Shown: positions 1 through 10,074 of the stretch, one piece after another
Layout: every line of letters begins with the position of its first letter
Numbering within the stretch: position 1 is the first letter of the stretch
Assembly (NCBI RefSeq): GCF_010093815.1
Contig: NW_022985551.1
Span: 1,038,186 to 1,102,185, forward strand
Reading direction: 5' to 3'
DNA: 64,000 bases
Source of the DNA: Pseudovirgaria hyperparasitica
Lineage: Eukaryota; Ascomycota; Dothideomycetes; Acrospermales; Acrospermaceae
Notes under the pieces: model-generated
What the model was told of the DNA's origin: nothing
Database searches by the model: none
Seen by the model: only the letters and a program-made list of their open reading frames with translations
Translations under genes and position numbers: made by a program

Positions 1-327
1 ATCCGCACTGTTATACGCATACGTGTAGTGACGTTCGGTAGATGTGGCGAGAACAATATATCCTTCGAATCTTGTGAGATAGCTGTTGTGGATGGGTGGG
101 ATTTAGTATTCCTACCTATGATGTGACTACTTGGATAGATCTTATATCTGGCACTTTACCAAAATTGGTCAGCGGAACAAATTGATGCACCTCTGGCTGC
201 TCCTGCACGCCAAAGAGCCATAGATCGCCTCGCGATTGTCTATGTACGTCAGTAACCATAGTCTGTATAAACAGACCAAATGAGCAGTTTTCTCTGATCT
301 AGTCCGTTAAGACCTCAGCCTCGTCTC
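1..327. other. intergenic, 3' flank of TRAPPC12
   Basis: This stretch lies downstream of the minus-strand TRAPPC12 stop codon. I see no open frame with coding character, no RNA gene and no repeat in it. Confidence 0.5.
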
Positions 328-1635
328 TTAGAGTTTAAAGTCAACATTTGCCCTTTCCCAGCTCTCCTGATCTCTGGGCTTCCTCCCTGCAACCCTATCT
401 GCTAGCGCGCCCTTCTTCTCCCTCGCCCTCTCTGTGCTTAGTTCGTATAGTGTCGCAAGATTGAAGGTCAGTGTATGAAATGCATGACCCTGGTCCACAA
501 GGTCCTCGAGTACCTCCCGCGCCGCAGACATTTGGCCGACATACAAACGGCAAACCGCAAGATTTTGTCCTATCATTGGATCTTTGGAATGTGACTTACG
601 CAGGGCTTGTAGTGTAGACAGCGCTGAATCAAAGTCATCGTCGGAGATTTGTAGGAGTGCTGTCAAGTGTGATGGGGGCTGGGAGGCAGGCAGTGTGCGG
701 CGTGCGGCTGCAATATCGCCAACGCGAAGCCAGAGGAGGGCTTCGTAGGTACGCAATCGGACTGCTTCGGCGTCTTCTGCATCGGTGTAGCCTGGAAGTG
801 AAGCCAGGTGTTCGGCCGCGGCTTCTAGGTCGCCCATTTCCACGAGGAGATTTGCGGTCAGCACGCCGAGTTCTCTGAGGCGCGCGCTCCATTCTTCAGT
901 CGCTGCGTTGTCATTGTGTGTAGCGGATGCGCGTGCGATTTCGGAGCGTGCCTCGCGGGCCAGCTCGTAGTATCCCATGATGCCTTTGCGCCATTCCGAG
1001 TATCCGAGGGCAGTGAGTCGGATGCATAGGACGCGGAGGGACCATGGGACGTAATGAGTGCCCGACACGGGGTGGCGGTAGAAGGATGAGGTGAGGTCAC
1101 CCAGGGCTTTTGACTCGGTTGCGGCGAGGTCGTGATGAGAGAGAAGTGTGAGGCAAGCGAGGCGGGTGTGGAAAAGATTCAGGATGGTTGTGACGGAAGT
1201 AGGATCGCGAATGGCGCATAGTTCGCGGGCGCAATGGAGAGCTGCGAGGCGGTATTGGCCTCGGGAGAGGAGGGTTGTGAGGGAATCGTTGATATCGGAG
1301 GCATTCAGGGAGTTGAGGAAAGGTTGTGGGACTGCGGAGGTGGGGAGCGGATGGTATATTGAAGGATCGAGGAGGAAGGAGAGGTCTTTAGAGGGGACAT
1401 CGTCGAGGGCAGAGGTCGGAGTGGTCGAGTCTTGTGCTGGTGAAGCTATCTGACTTCGAGATATTGGCTCGGGCTGTGAGAAGCGGGGAGCGGAGGTGTC
1501 TATGGTCGAGCCGGCCAGCGGACTAGATCAACAGTCAGTCAGTCAGTCATCATAGAGCTGAGTTGACGGGATATCAAATAATGCATACTCGTCTGTGTCT
1601 GCATCAAGTGGTCCTAGAGTGGTCCTTCGCGGCAT
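328..1635 (-). CDS. TRAPPC12: TRAPP complex subunit 12 (TPR protein)
   Basis: This encodes a probable subunit of the TRAPP III-type vesicle-tethering complex, which acts in ER-Golgi traffic and autophagy. Two exons are inferred: 1589-1635 and 328-1522, separated by a 66-bp GT-AG intron (1523-1588) whose 3' half carries tandem TGAC copies. The product is 413 residues. The start at 1635 (MPRRTTLGPLD) is the first in-frame ATG before the intron, and the join is phase 2 and keeps frame. The C-terminal half matches animal TRAPPC12: a VPWSLRVL segment corresponds to VPFSMRIL, TPR-like helices follow, and a motif NLATLYELSTERAREKKGAL aligns with the NLTTMYELES..KK region. The N-terminal ~70 residues are Pro/Ser-rich and probably disordered. 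Budding yeast lacks this subunit while filamentous fungi keep it. It is transcribed divergently from ILV2 across about 790 bp. Confidence 0.85.
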
Positions 1636-2422
1636 GGCCACTAGTAGATCAGGTCAATGAACGGCAACTCAAGGTTGTGCAAGGCAGGGCAGTAAGTCTG
1701 AAGGAGTAGGTAAAAGACTCCTCCTGACAGATTAGAACATACCTCTCCTGCGCTCATCGTGGGAAGGATTGTGTCCATGGCCTCTGTCAGTACTCATGGC
1801 TTGGTGCTGATGCGGAGAAGCAGATGTGAGGTGTACATAATACGGAGATGAGAGCGCTGGCAAGTCTTGGTATTAGTTGGCGAATCAGACATTGCATCAC
1901 CTTCCCCAGACTCTGCCTAGTGCTTCGCCATCTAATACCTATGATGCTGGGCGATGCTGCAGCCGATGTCGCTGAACAGCTTCAAGCGGCGGGGTGTCAG
2001 AAGCAAATCTCGGTCTTTGATTGGCCACTCAGACACTAGCCTCACGCCGCTTTTGCTAGAGACCGCTCAGACCAATTCTACTTTCTCTTCCACATGTTTT
2101 TGTCGGCACGGGGAGGCCAAGTGAGAGGCAATCCAGATTCTTAACTTTGACTCACCTCCAATTCGTCGTGACTACATCTGTCAGCCCCTCTCCACTCTCC
2201 TCTCACCCGTATCCTCCTTCAAGCCTTTGTCGACACTCAAAGACAATTATACGTTTGCATAATTCGACTTGGGTTCCTCTCATTCATCAGCTTCCGAGGT
2301 TTTCGTCACTAGTCTAACCCTCGTCTTCGCTGCAGTCTTTGCAGAACGGACCGCCCAGAGCTTGCGGCAAATCCTACATCGCACCCTACGAGTACGATCA
2401 AATCGTAAGCCCTTTCTGCGCC
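1636..2422. promoter_or_regulatory. divergent TRAPPC12/ILV2 promoter region
   Basis: About 790 bp separate the two divergent start codons. A perfect TGACTCA element is present and listed separately. A pyrimidine-rich stretch around 2080-2260 fits the ILV2 leader. No convincing ORF with an ATG is visible. Confidence 0.5.
2148..2154 (+). promoter_or_regulatory. Gcn4/CpcA-type site TGACTCA
   Basis: This is a perfect 7-bp palindromic-core element, TGACTCA, 269 bp upstream of the ILV2 ATG. In yeast and filamentous ascomycetes Gcn4/Cpc1/CpcA binds this sequence and induces amino-acid biosynthesis genes on starvation, and ILV2 is a classic target. The site itself is seen directly; its function is inferred from position and family knowledge. 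Confidence 0.6.
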
Positions 2423-4615
2423 ATGTACTCCAAAGCAACCTCGAAGGCAATTGTGCCTTCGTTGGCTCGTGCCCGCGCTTTCTCCTCTTCCGCCTCTCGT
2501 CCTGCTGTTTCGCCATACTCCAGAAAAACACAAACAGCCACATCGACTCTGTCCAATGAGACCACGAAGCGTACTCAGAGTACTCAGGCCCAACCGGCGC
2601 CCTCGAGAGCACGACCAAGTCCCGCGTTCAACCGCGAAGATTCCGGTATCAGAGGTGTGCAACCGCTTAAGCCGTACCGGCAGCCAGAGATGGATCATTC
2701 TTTCGTAGGAATGACTGGTGGTGAGATTGTACATGAGATGATGCGTCGACATGACGTGAAACATGTCTGTGAGTAAATTGACAGGCACCATCTTGGCTAC
2801 GATTGCTAATCGCATCACTCAGTTGGTTACCCTGGAGGAGCCATCCTACCTGTGTTTGATGCTATTTACAATTCAGAACATTTCGATTTCATTCTTCCGA
2901 GACACGAACAAGGGGCTGGGCACATGGCGGAAGGTTATGCACGTGCATCTGGAAAGCCCGGTGTTGTTCTCGTAACATCTGGTCCCGGTGCTACGAATAC
3001 TGTTACGCCAATGATGGATGCTCTCATGGACGGAACACCGATGGTCGTTCTTACCGGACAGGTCGTCACCGCGGCCATCGGATCGGATGCTTTCCAGGAA
3101 GCTGATATGATTGGTATCTCAAGAGCTTGTACGAAGTGGAACGTTCTGGTAAAGAACATTGCTGAGCTGCCACGGAGAATCAACGAAGCTTTCGAAATCG
3201 CAACCAGTGGTCGGCCCGGGCCCGTTCTTGTCGACCTTCCGAAGGATGTTACTGGAGGTACCTTGAACAGGCCAATACCCATGACCAGCAGTCTTCCAAC
3301 GCATCCCAGTGCTGCCACCACAGCTGCCCGCGAGCTGGGCAAGAACCAGCTTGACGGTGCCATTAGGCGGTCGGCCAATCTTTTGAATATTGCCAAGAAG
3401 CCCGTCATCTACGCTGGCCAGGGTATTGTTCAGGCTGCTGGCGGTCCAGAGCTCTTGAAAGAGCTTTCAGACAAAGCCCAAATACCAGTGACCACCACTC
3501 TTCAAGGTCTTGGAGGCTTCAACGAGAATGATGAGAAGTCACTGCATATGCTCGGAATGCACGGCTCGGCGTACGCCAACATGGCTATGCAGGAAGCCGA
3601 TCTGATTATCGCTCTCGGTGCACGTTTTGACGACCGCATTACGGGAAGCATCGCGAAGTTCGCTCCACAGGCGCGCGCTGCTGCTGCAGAAGGCCGCGGT
3701 GGCATCATACACTTTGAGATCATGCCAAAGAACATAAATAAGGTCGTACAAGCTACCCAAGCTGTCGAGGGAGATGTCGCGACTAACCTTGCTTCAATGC
3801 TGCCATACGTCAACGAAGTGAAAGAACGCCCGGAATGGTTCGGTCAGATCAAAGCCTGGAAAGAACGCTTTCCTTGGGCATACGAGAAGGAGGGTGAGAA
3901 TGGTCTTATTAAGCCACAAACTGTAATGGTCAAGCTGTCTGAATTGACAGACCCGATCAAAGACAAAACTCTCATCGCAACTGGTGTTGGACAGCACCAG
4001 ATGTGGGTGGCACAACACTTCCGATGGACACATCCGCGAAGCATGATCACGTCTGGTGGAGCAGGTACTATGGGCTTCGGTCTCCCTGCTGCTATTGGTG
4101 CGAAGGTCGCACGTCCGGAGTGCCTGGTGGTTGACGTCGATGGCGATGCATCATTTAGCATGACACTCACAGAACTGAGCACGGCGGCAGAGTTCAACGT
4201 TGGCGTCAAGGTGATCATTCTCAACAACGAAGAGCAGGGTATGGTCACTCAATGGCAGTCTCTCTTCTTCAAGGATCGTTTCTCGCATACCCATCAACGG
4301 AATGCCGATTTTGTCAAGCTGGGCGAAGCGATGGGCGTGAAAGCAGACCGATGTATCAAGCCAGCGGATCTAGAGGCGAAACTGAAGTGGCTGCTGTTTG
4401 AGAGCGGCGAAGGACCGGCTATCCTCGAGATTGTAACAGATCAGAAGGTACCCGTGTTGCCAATGGTACCAGCAGGTAGCGGGTTGCACGAATTCTTGGT
4501 TTATGATGAAGGTATGGTTCATATCGTTCATGCCGATCACTAGATCAAATGCTAACAGTTCACAGTGAAAGAGAAGGAACGCCGCAAGCAAACGAGAGAA
4601 CGCTCCGGTCGCTAA
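2423..4615 (+). CDS. ILV2: acetolactate synthase catalytic subunit, mitochondrial
   Basis: This enzyme condenses two pyruvates, or pyruvate plus 2-oxobutyrate, and makes the first common step of Val/Leu/Ile synthesis in mitochondria. Exons are 2423-2768, 2823-4511 and 4566-4615, with two 54-bp introns (2769-2822, 4512-4565). The product is 694 residues, close to yeast Ilv2 (687). The N-terminus (MYSKATSKAIVPSLARARAF) is basic and Ser/Ala-rich like a mitochondrial presequence. The TPP_N domain starts near residue 100 (FVGMTGGEIVHEMM, then FGYPGGAILPVFDAIYNS across intron 1) and includes the catalytic Glu region RHEQGAGHMAEGYARA. The C-terminal TPP site shows DVDGDASFS followed by LNNEEQGM. The conserved Trp of MVTQWQSLFF, a herbicide contact, is present. 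The position usually occupied by Pro in the GQVP motif is Val (codon 3065-3067). The last exon gives the usual basic tail VKEKERRKQTRERSGR. Confidence 0.95.
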
Positions 4616-5054
4616 AATTCCCTAGCCATCATCATTTCCTTTGATACCATTGTACATATGTTTTGTTCGCATCATGGCTCAGTTACCTGCATATGAGCCC
4701 CTGGCGTTTTCTACTTCCTTGGGGATTTAAAAGTTTCGTCTTATCGAAAGGAAGGCCCTCCGTGTCTAAATTGGAGAATTGATGAGGTGTGCAGATATAT
4801 AACAGACCATGGTATACGTCAACAGAGCAGATACAAATAGCCTGGAAATACCTTCAATATGCTTTGCGATTTAAATACGTGTTGATGGCATGGAGCGGGG
4901 TCAGAGCATCGAATTTCCATTTCGGTGCAATAGGTCCCGAAAGCTCACATGCTTGGTTGGATATAAACAACTGAGGTCCACACGTCAGTTGAACACGCTC
5001 ATCATCGCTCTTCCAACACCTGAAGCCACTACACAAACGCCAAAGTCAAGCATC
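4616..5054. other. intergenic between ILV2 and rhamnose mutarotase
   Basis: This stretch contains the ILV2 3' flank and the short promoter of the next gene. A TATA-like run (gatatataac) lies near 4792-4802. No coding or RNA feature is seen. Confidence 0.4.
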
Positions 5055-5408
5055 ATGACGACTCCGCAGACCAAACGCATCGGACAATACGTACACCTCA
5101 AGCCCGACTCGCTGAAAGCCTACAAGGCCTGTCACGCCGCGGTCTGGCCCGCCGTCCTTGCGCAGATCCACGCCTGCAACATCCACGACTACTCCATATA
5201 CTACGACTCCAAGACGAACATCTTGTTCGCGGCTTTCAAGTGGACAGGCACGGACTGGGACGCAGACATGAAGGCCATGGCGGAGAACAAAACGGTACAG
5301 GAGTGGTGGGAGATGACGGATGCGATGCAGGTTAGCCCGACAGGAGCGCGGAGTAGCGTGGAGGGGGGATGGTGGAGAGAGTTGGAGGAGGTGTTCTATT
5401 TTGCTTGA
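5055..5408 (+). CDS. L-rhamnose mutarotase family protein
   Basis: This is a small intronless gene of 117 residues. It belongs to the RhaM/DUF718 family, which interconverts the alpha and beta anomers of L-rhamnose to feed rhamnose catabolism. Family landmarks are present in order: RIGQYVHLKPDSL, YKACHAAVWP with the candidate catalytic His27, an IHDYSIYYD strand, ILFAAFKW, and QEWWEMTDAMQ corresponding to the WW.YMTDVM signature. The end EELEEVFYFA-like (RELEEVFYFA) matches the bacterial ELQEVFYL. The ATG at 5055 is chosen because the family N-terminus begins a few residues before RIGQ; the frame stays open further upstream but that part has no family similarity. No other rhamnose genes are adjacent, so pathway membership is inferred from the family alone. 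The length is normal for the family. Confidence 0.9.
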   Translation: MTTPQTKRIGQYVHLKPDSLKAYKACHAAVWPAVLAQIHACNIHDYSIYYDSKTNILFAAFKWTGTDWDADMKAMAENKTVQEWWEMTDAMQVSPTGARSSVEGGWWRELEEVFYFA

Positions 5409-6508
5409 AAGGCTGGAGGGATGGAAGGACCTCGGGGAGGTCAGGATGGGTGACGCAATAGGCTGTGGGTATCCATGCCTGGTATATATATATATTTATG
5501 GAGTGCCGGGATGTGGTATTGAGTGTGTGTCACCAGAACCAGGTGGCAAGTTGCAATCCTTGCTTATCGTCACAGTACTGTACGTATATGAGACAATTTC
5601 CGTCAGAGTCTCATGGACAGAGGAAGAGAATAAGCGGTGCTCATTGATTGCGGCAGTGAGCATCAAACTCTTCATTGGGTCTCTACAAAGTGAGCACCAC
5701 TATGTAGACGCTGGCTATTCTTGGACGACACTGCTGTCGGGTGCGGCCTATTAGACTATACATCCCGTCATATGCCAAGGTTGGTAACTAAGGTACTAGG
5801 TACTATGTAATTAAGCCAGGCGGCTCCAGGCACCCCCGGCCAGGCAAATTGCAGCGAGCAGCAGCCGAGCACGAGCAGTCGGTAGTAGCTGTGTAGGCAC
5901 GCACTAGGCAGTATTACACAGTATGTAGACCAAGTGTGCTGGTACCCGCTGTCTTTTGCCCGCTGGCGCCTGTTGAGCCGACACACCAGGGGTCTTTTTC
6001 AAACGGCGCCGCCGATCCAATTGGCGACACGCGGTCCCCTGCACGCGCCAAACCACCATGAAAACACAAAGTCGTTCGATTACTGGCTGGAAATCCTGTT
6101 GAAGGTTTTTTTTTGGTCGTCATGCCAGCTACAACAGTATTAGCTATGCACTCTGCTGGCTCTTGCTGGTCCTTTGCCGATCACCCCGATAAGATTCTGG
6201 AACATCGAAGACTCATCCATCATAACATGCCTCTCATTCATTCATTGCGAGCTTCTCTTGTCTTCTGCCATTCACGAAACACGCCCTGACTTCTTCTCTT
6301 TCTTCGCTTTTCCACCACTCCTCTCTATTCACACATTCTCGATTTGTTTCATTGTGTTTTTTGTTCACTCGGCTTGGTTCCCTCATCCCTACGACTTGCT
6401 CTCCCTGCAATCGTACCATGTTCTACTAGTTTCTTTGCTCCATTCTGAGACAGCACCACATTCTCCGACGGCATCACAACGAACGCCCACTCGCATACGT
6501 CCGCTGCA
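5409..6508. other. intergenic and 5' leader of the CSC1-like gene
   Basis: About 1.1 kb holds no recognisable gene. It includes a short (TA)n run near 5483-5496, a GC-rich patch at 5815-5880 and a poly-T run near 6106-6114. A strongly pyrimidine-rich leader (about 6230-6480) sits just before the next ATG, as is common ahead of fungal genes. Confidence 0.5.
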
Positions 6509-9500
6509 ATGTCCCGAGTTCGAGCTGTGCTTGAAGCGCGTGAGACGTCTACAACAGATGAGTTCCTGTCTCTCATCGCAAATCCCTTTAATAGTGAGGT
6601 CGGCTACACCTGCTCTGCCAACTAAGACGGTCACTAACGTGCTTGCCATAACAGCTTCAACAAGATGCTCTCCTCGTATCTCTTGCCACCTCTTTGGGTG
6701 TTACCGTCGCCATCGCACTCCTCTTCTGCTTCATACGACCCTACAACACCGTTGTGTATGCTCCAAAGCTCAAGCATGCGGATGCAAAACATGCACCCCC
6801 CGTACTGGGAAAAGGACCCTTCGCCTGGATCAAACCAGTCTGGAAAACAACAGAGGAGGAGCTAATAGAGAAGATTGGCTTTGATGCTACGCTATTTCTA
6901 CGGTTTACAAGAATGTGTCGGAACATGTTCATCGTTCTGACGATTATTGGCTGTGCCATAATCATTCCAGTCAACGTCGTGGGTGGGAAGCAGACTGCAG
7001 ATGCGTTCAGCTCGCAGATCTCGACAATATATCGCCTGACGCCACAGTACATGTTTGGGGCTCCGTTCTGGGGCTTTGTGGCTATTGGATATTGCCTGAC
7101 TGCAATAGTCTGCCCATTCTTATGGTGGAACTATCGTGCTGTTGCGCGCCTGCGACGAAAGTATTTTGACAGTCCAGAGTACCAGAACAGTTTGCACTCT
7201 AGGACGATTCTTGTCACCGATATTCCCCAGAGCCTGCGCAATGACGATGGTGTAATCAGTCTTGTTGATTCGGTCAAAGCCACGTCGAGCTTACCCCGGA
7301 CTACCATTGCAAGAAACGTAAAGGAAATCCCAGAGAAGTTGGAGGAGCACGAGAAAGCTGTCCGGCAATTGGAGAAAGTTTTGGCAAAGTATCTCGTGGA
7401 TCCCGACCGCCTCCCGGCCACCCGACCACTATGCAAACCCTCTAAGAAGGACAAATCACATCCTCCTAATCAGAAAGTCGACGCAATAGAATACCTCACA
7501 AATCGTATCGAAAGTCTGGAAGGCGAGATCCGGATGCAAAGAGAGTCCGTCGATAACCGTAATCCAATGTCGTACGGATTCGCGAGCTACAAAACCATTG
7601 ACGAAGCCCATGTCCTTGCTCATGCCGCAAAAGGAAAGAAGCCAAAGGGAGCAAGACTGCGACTGTCACCTAAACCATCAGATCTCCTATGGAAAAACTT
7701 GGGCATGGGCCCTTCTCTTCGACGTTATCGCAGAATCATCAACAATCTATGGGTCGCACTTCTCACTATTGCCTGGATAGTCCCTAATGCTCTGATCGCC
7801 GTGTTCTTGACTGATCTAAGCAAGCTTGGCCGAGTCTGGCCAGCGTTCCAAACAGAGCTCGAAGCTCATCAGAACGGATGGGCCGCCGTACAGGGTGTGG
7901 CAGCTCCTGCGCTGACCTCCCTATTCTATTTTTTTCTTCCAACAATCTTCAGGAGACTGTCAGCTCGCGCTGGTGATGTCTCGAAAACCTCTCGTGAGCG
8001 TCATGTCATTCACAAGTTGTACGCCTTCTTCGTCTTCAACAACCTCATCGTCTTCTCATTTTTCTCGTCTGTCTGGGGCCTCGTCACTTTTCTCATCAAC
8101 AAGAGGAAGAAGGAGCACATGTCTTGGAGTCAAGCTCTTGATGAGGCTGAGCCCTTGAGGAAGATTATGGACACATTCTCCACCGTCAGTCCATTTTGGG
8201 TGAACTGGCTGCTGCAGCGCAACCTTGGAGCCGCTATCGATTTGTCACAGATCGTCAACCTGGCTTGGGGATCACTCCTACGGAAATTTACACACCCCAC
8301 GCCACGAGAACTCATTGAATCAACTGCTCCTCCTCCATTCGACTACGCTTCGTACTACAACTATTTCCTCTTTTACACGACAGTCGCTCTGTGTTTCGCG
8401 GCATTTCAGCCAATTGTTCTACCAGTCACCTGTCTCTATTTCACTATTGACTTTGTGCTGAAGAAATACCTCTTGATGTACGTTTTCGTCACTAAAACCG
8501 AATCCGGGGGACAATACTGGCGCATCCTGTTCAATCGCTTCATATTTGCGCTCCTCCTCGCCAATGTTTTTATTGCCCTCATGGTTGCGGCTAAGGCAGG
8601 CGAAACCCTGGTCTGGCAAATGTTGCCCGCTATGGCACCACTCCCATTCCTGATCATCGGCTTCAAGTTCTATTGTCACTGGGCCTTTGACGATCAAATC
8701 TATTGGTACAGCAAAGGCAATAAGAAAGACAAAGAATCCGCCGGGCTACCGGACAAGCCGTCCCGCGATCGAGACCGTGTCGCTGTCCGCTTCGGTCACC
8801 CAGCGCTATATCGCAAACTCATGAAGCCGATGGTCCATGAAAAAGCCCGACACATGCTCACACAAATCTATGGTGGCCGCTTGAACTCCGACATCAATGA
8901 CACAAATATCGGCGGCTATTCGGACAGCATGACCATGAACCGCATGTCTGCCGGCCGACCAGGAAAATTGTCTGATCATCATCCCTTTGAGCTTGTCAAA
9001 GAGTCTCAGTTGGACTTCGAGCATTTCAAAGACCGCGCCGAGTTCGCACAAGAACACGGCGGTGAGGGTGAAATGTATGGTCGACCAACTGATATGATCC
9101 GGCCTGACACGCCTGGTCGTTTATATTCTGGTGATTCATCCGCGACACATTCGCGGAACGTTTCGGTCAACTCGCATATGTCTGATAAAACTCATACCCC
9201 TGAGCGGGTGTTGACACCGGGCGAGGAGCAAGGTACGACGTATCCCGCAGGATATCACGTCACGCCCGCACTGAGAGGGGCGAGTCCCGGACCTGGAAAG
9301 AGAGGTGCGTGGGAACAAGTCGGATTGCACGCGGGACGAAGCACGACGACGTTGAATAGTCAGTACAGTGAGAGCTATGAGGCTCTGAGAGGGGCGGCGC
9401 CGATGGGTACGGCGGAGCCACACACTGCGGGATCCGGTCAAGGCAGATCGTCACCATACCAGACTCTAGATCATGAAGGCGGATATGACTATTTCAGAGG

Positions 9501-9513
9501 GAGACATCGATAG
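6509..9513 (+). CDS. CSC1/OSCA/TMEM63-type channel (RSN1_7TM, DUF221)
   Basis: This encodes a large plasma- or vacuolar-membrane protein of the calcium-permeable, osmo/mechano-gated CSC1/OSCA family (yeast Csc1, Phm7, Rsn1). Exon 1 is 6509-6598 (MSRVRAVLEARETSTTDEFL) and exon 2 is 6655-9513, giving about 982 residues. The intron has a clear acceptor (ataacag) and a branch-point-like cactaac at 6633, but the in-frame donor GAG|GTCGGC is weak. A better-looking donor five bases earlier would need another acceptor. The N-terminal TM segment (TSLGVTVAIALLFCFIRP) is followed by an FLRFTRMCRNMF motif, two TM helices, a long cytosolic RRM-like domain (about residues 180-360) and a C-terminal 7-TM domain (LWVALLTIAWIVPNALIAVF onward). 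The tail after about residue 730 is hydrophilic, Gly/Ser-rich and probably disordered. The substrate is inferred from the family. Confidence 0.88.
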
Positions 9514-10074
9514 ACATGTAAGTACAAGACGGAAAAACGAGGTAAAAGCTGCATTGCGAAGGCGTATTGGGTTTACATGCTACAAGCACTACGGTGAAGA
9601 GCACAATCTCCACAACTTTGGATATGATATCAAAAGAATATTCACAAAGCCATAAATACTCGCGAGATTGTATGCAGCTAAACATCAGGTGCACTTACTA
9701 TGATCACTCGGCTCTTATGTTCCAGATGAGCCTACGGAGCATTGATCTGGGGACACTTTGCTGCCTGAAATATGCCTGATATGTCCCCAGACTAATGGTC
9801 CTCCTCTAGCTCATTATCTTAGCCTGGACCCTGGCCGCTGTTACTAATTTAGTCAGCGCGTGGGCACAGAGTTAGAGATGACGCCACGCGTAGATGCTTC
9901 CCGAAACCATGTGCGTGAACTGCAATTGTCAGCGCTTGAGATTAAGATAGGTACTTGTGCTGCGCAACTCTTCAGACCTACCATGATATCCGACACTACG
10001 TATGAGACCTCCACCGTAACACCTTACAAGTCTCCGTCTGCGAGTTTCTCGCCCACAAGTGCGCCACATAGAAC
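9514..10074. other. intergenic, promoter of the Ufd1-like gene
   Basis: This stretch holds the 3' flank of the channel gene and the upstream region of the Ufd1-like gene. I see no additional gene, RNA or repeat. Confidence 0.4.

Noticed and set aside
4890-5054. 55-codon upstream extension of the rhamnose mutarotase frame
   Set aside because: An upstream ATG exists, but the extension has no family similarity and the family N-terminus fits the ATG at 5055.
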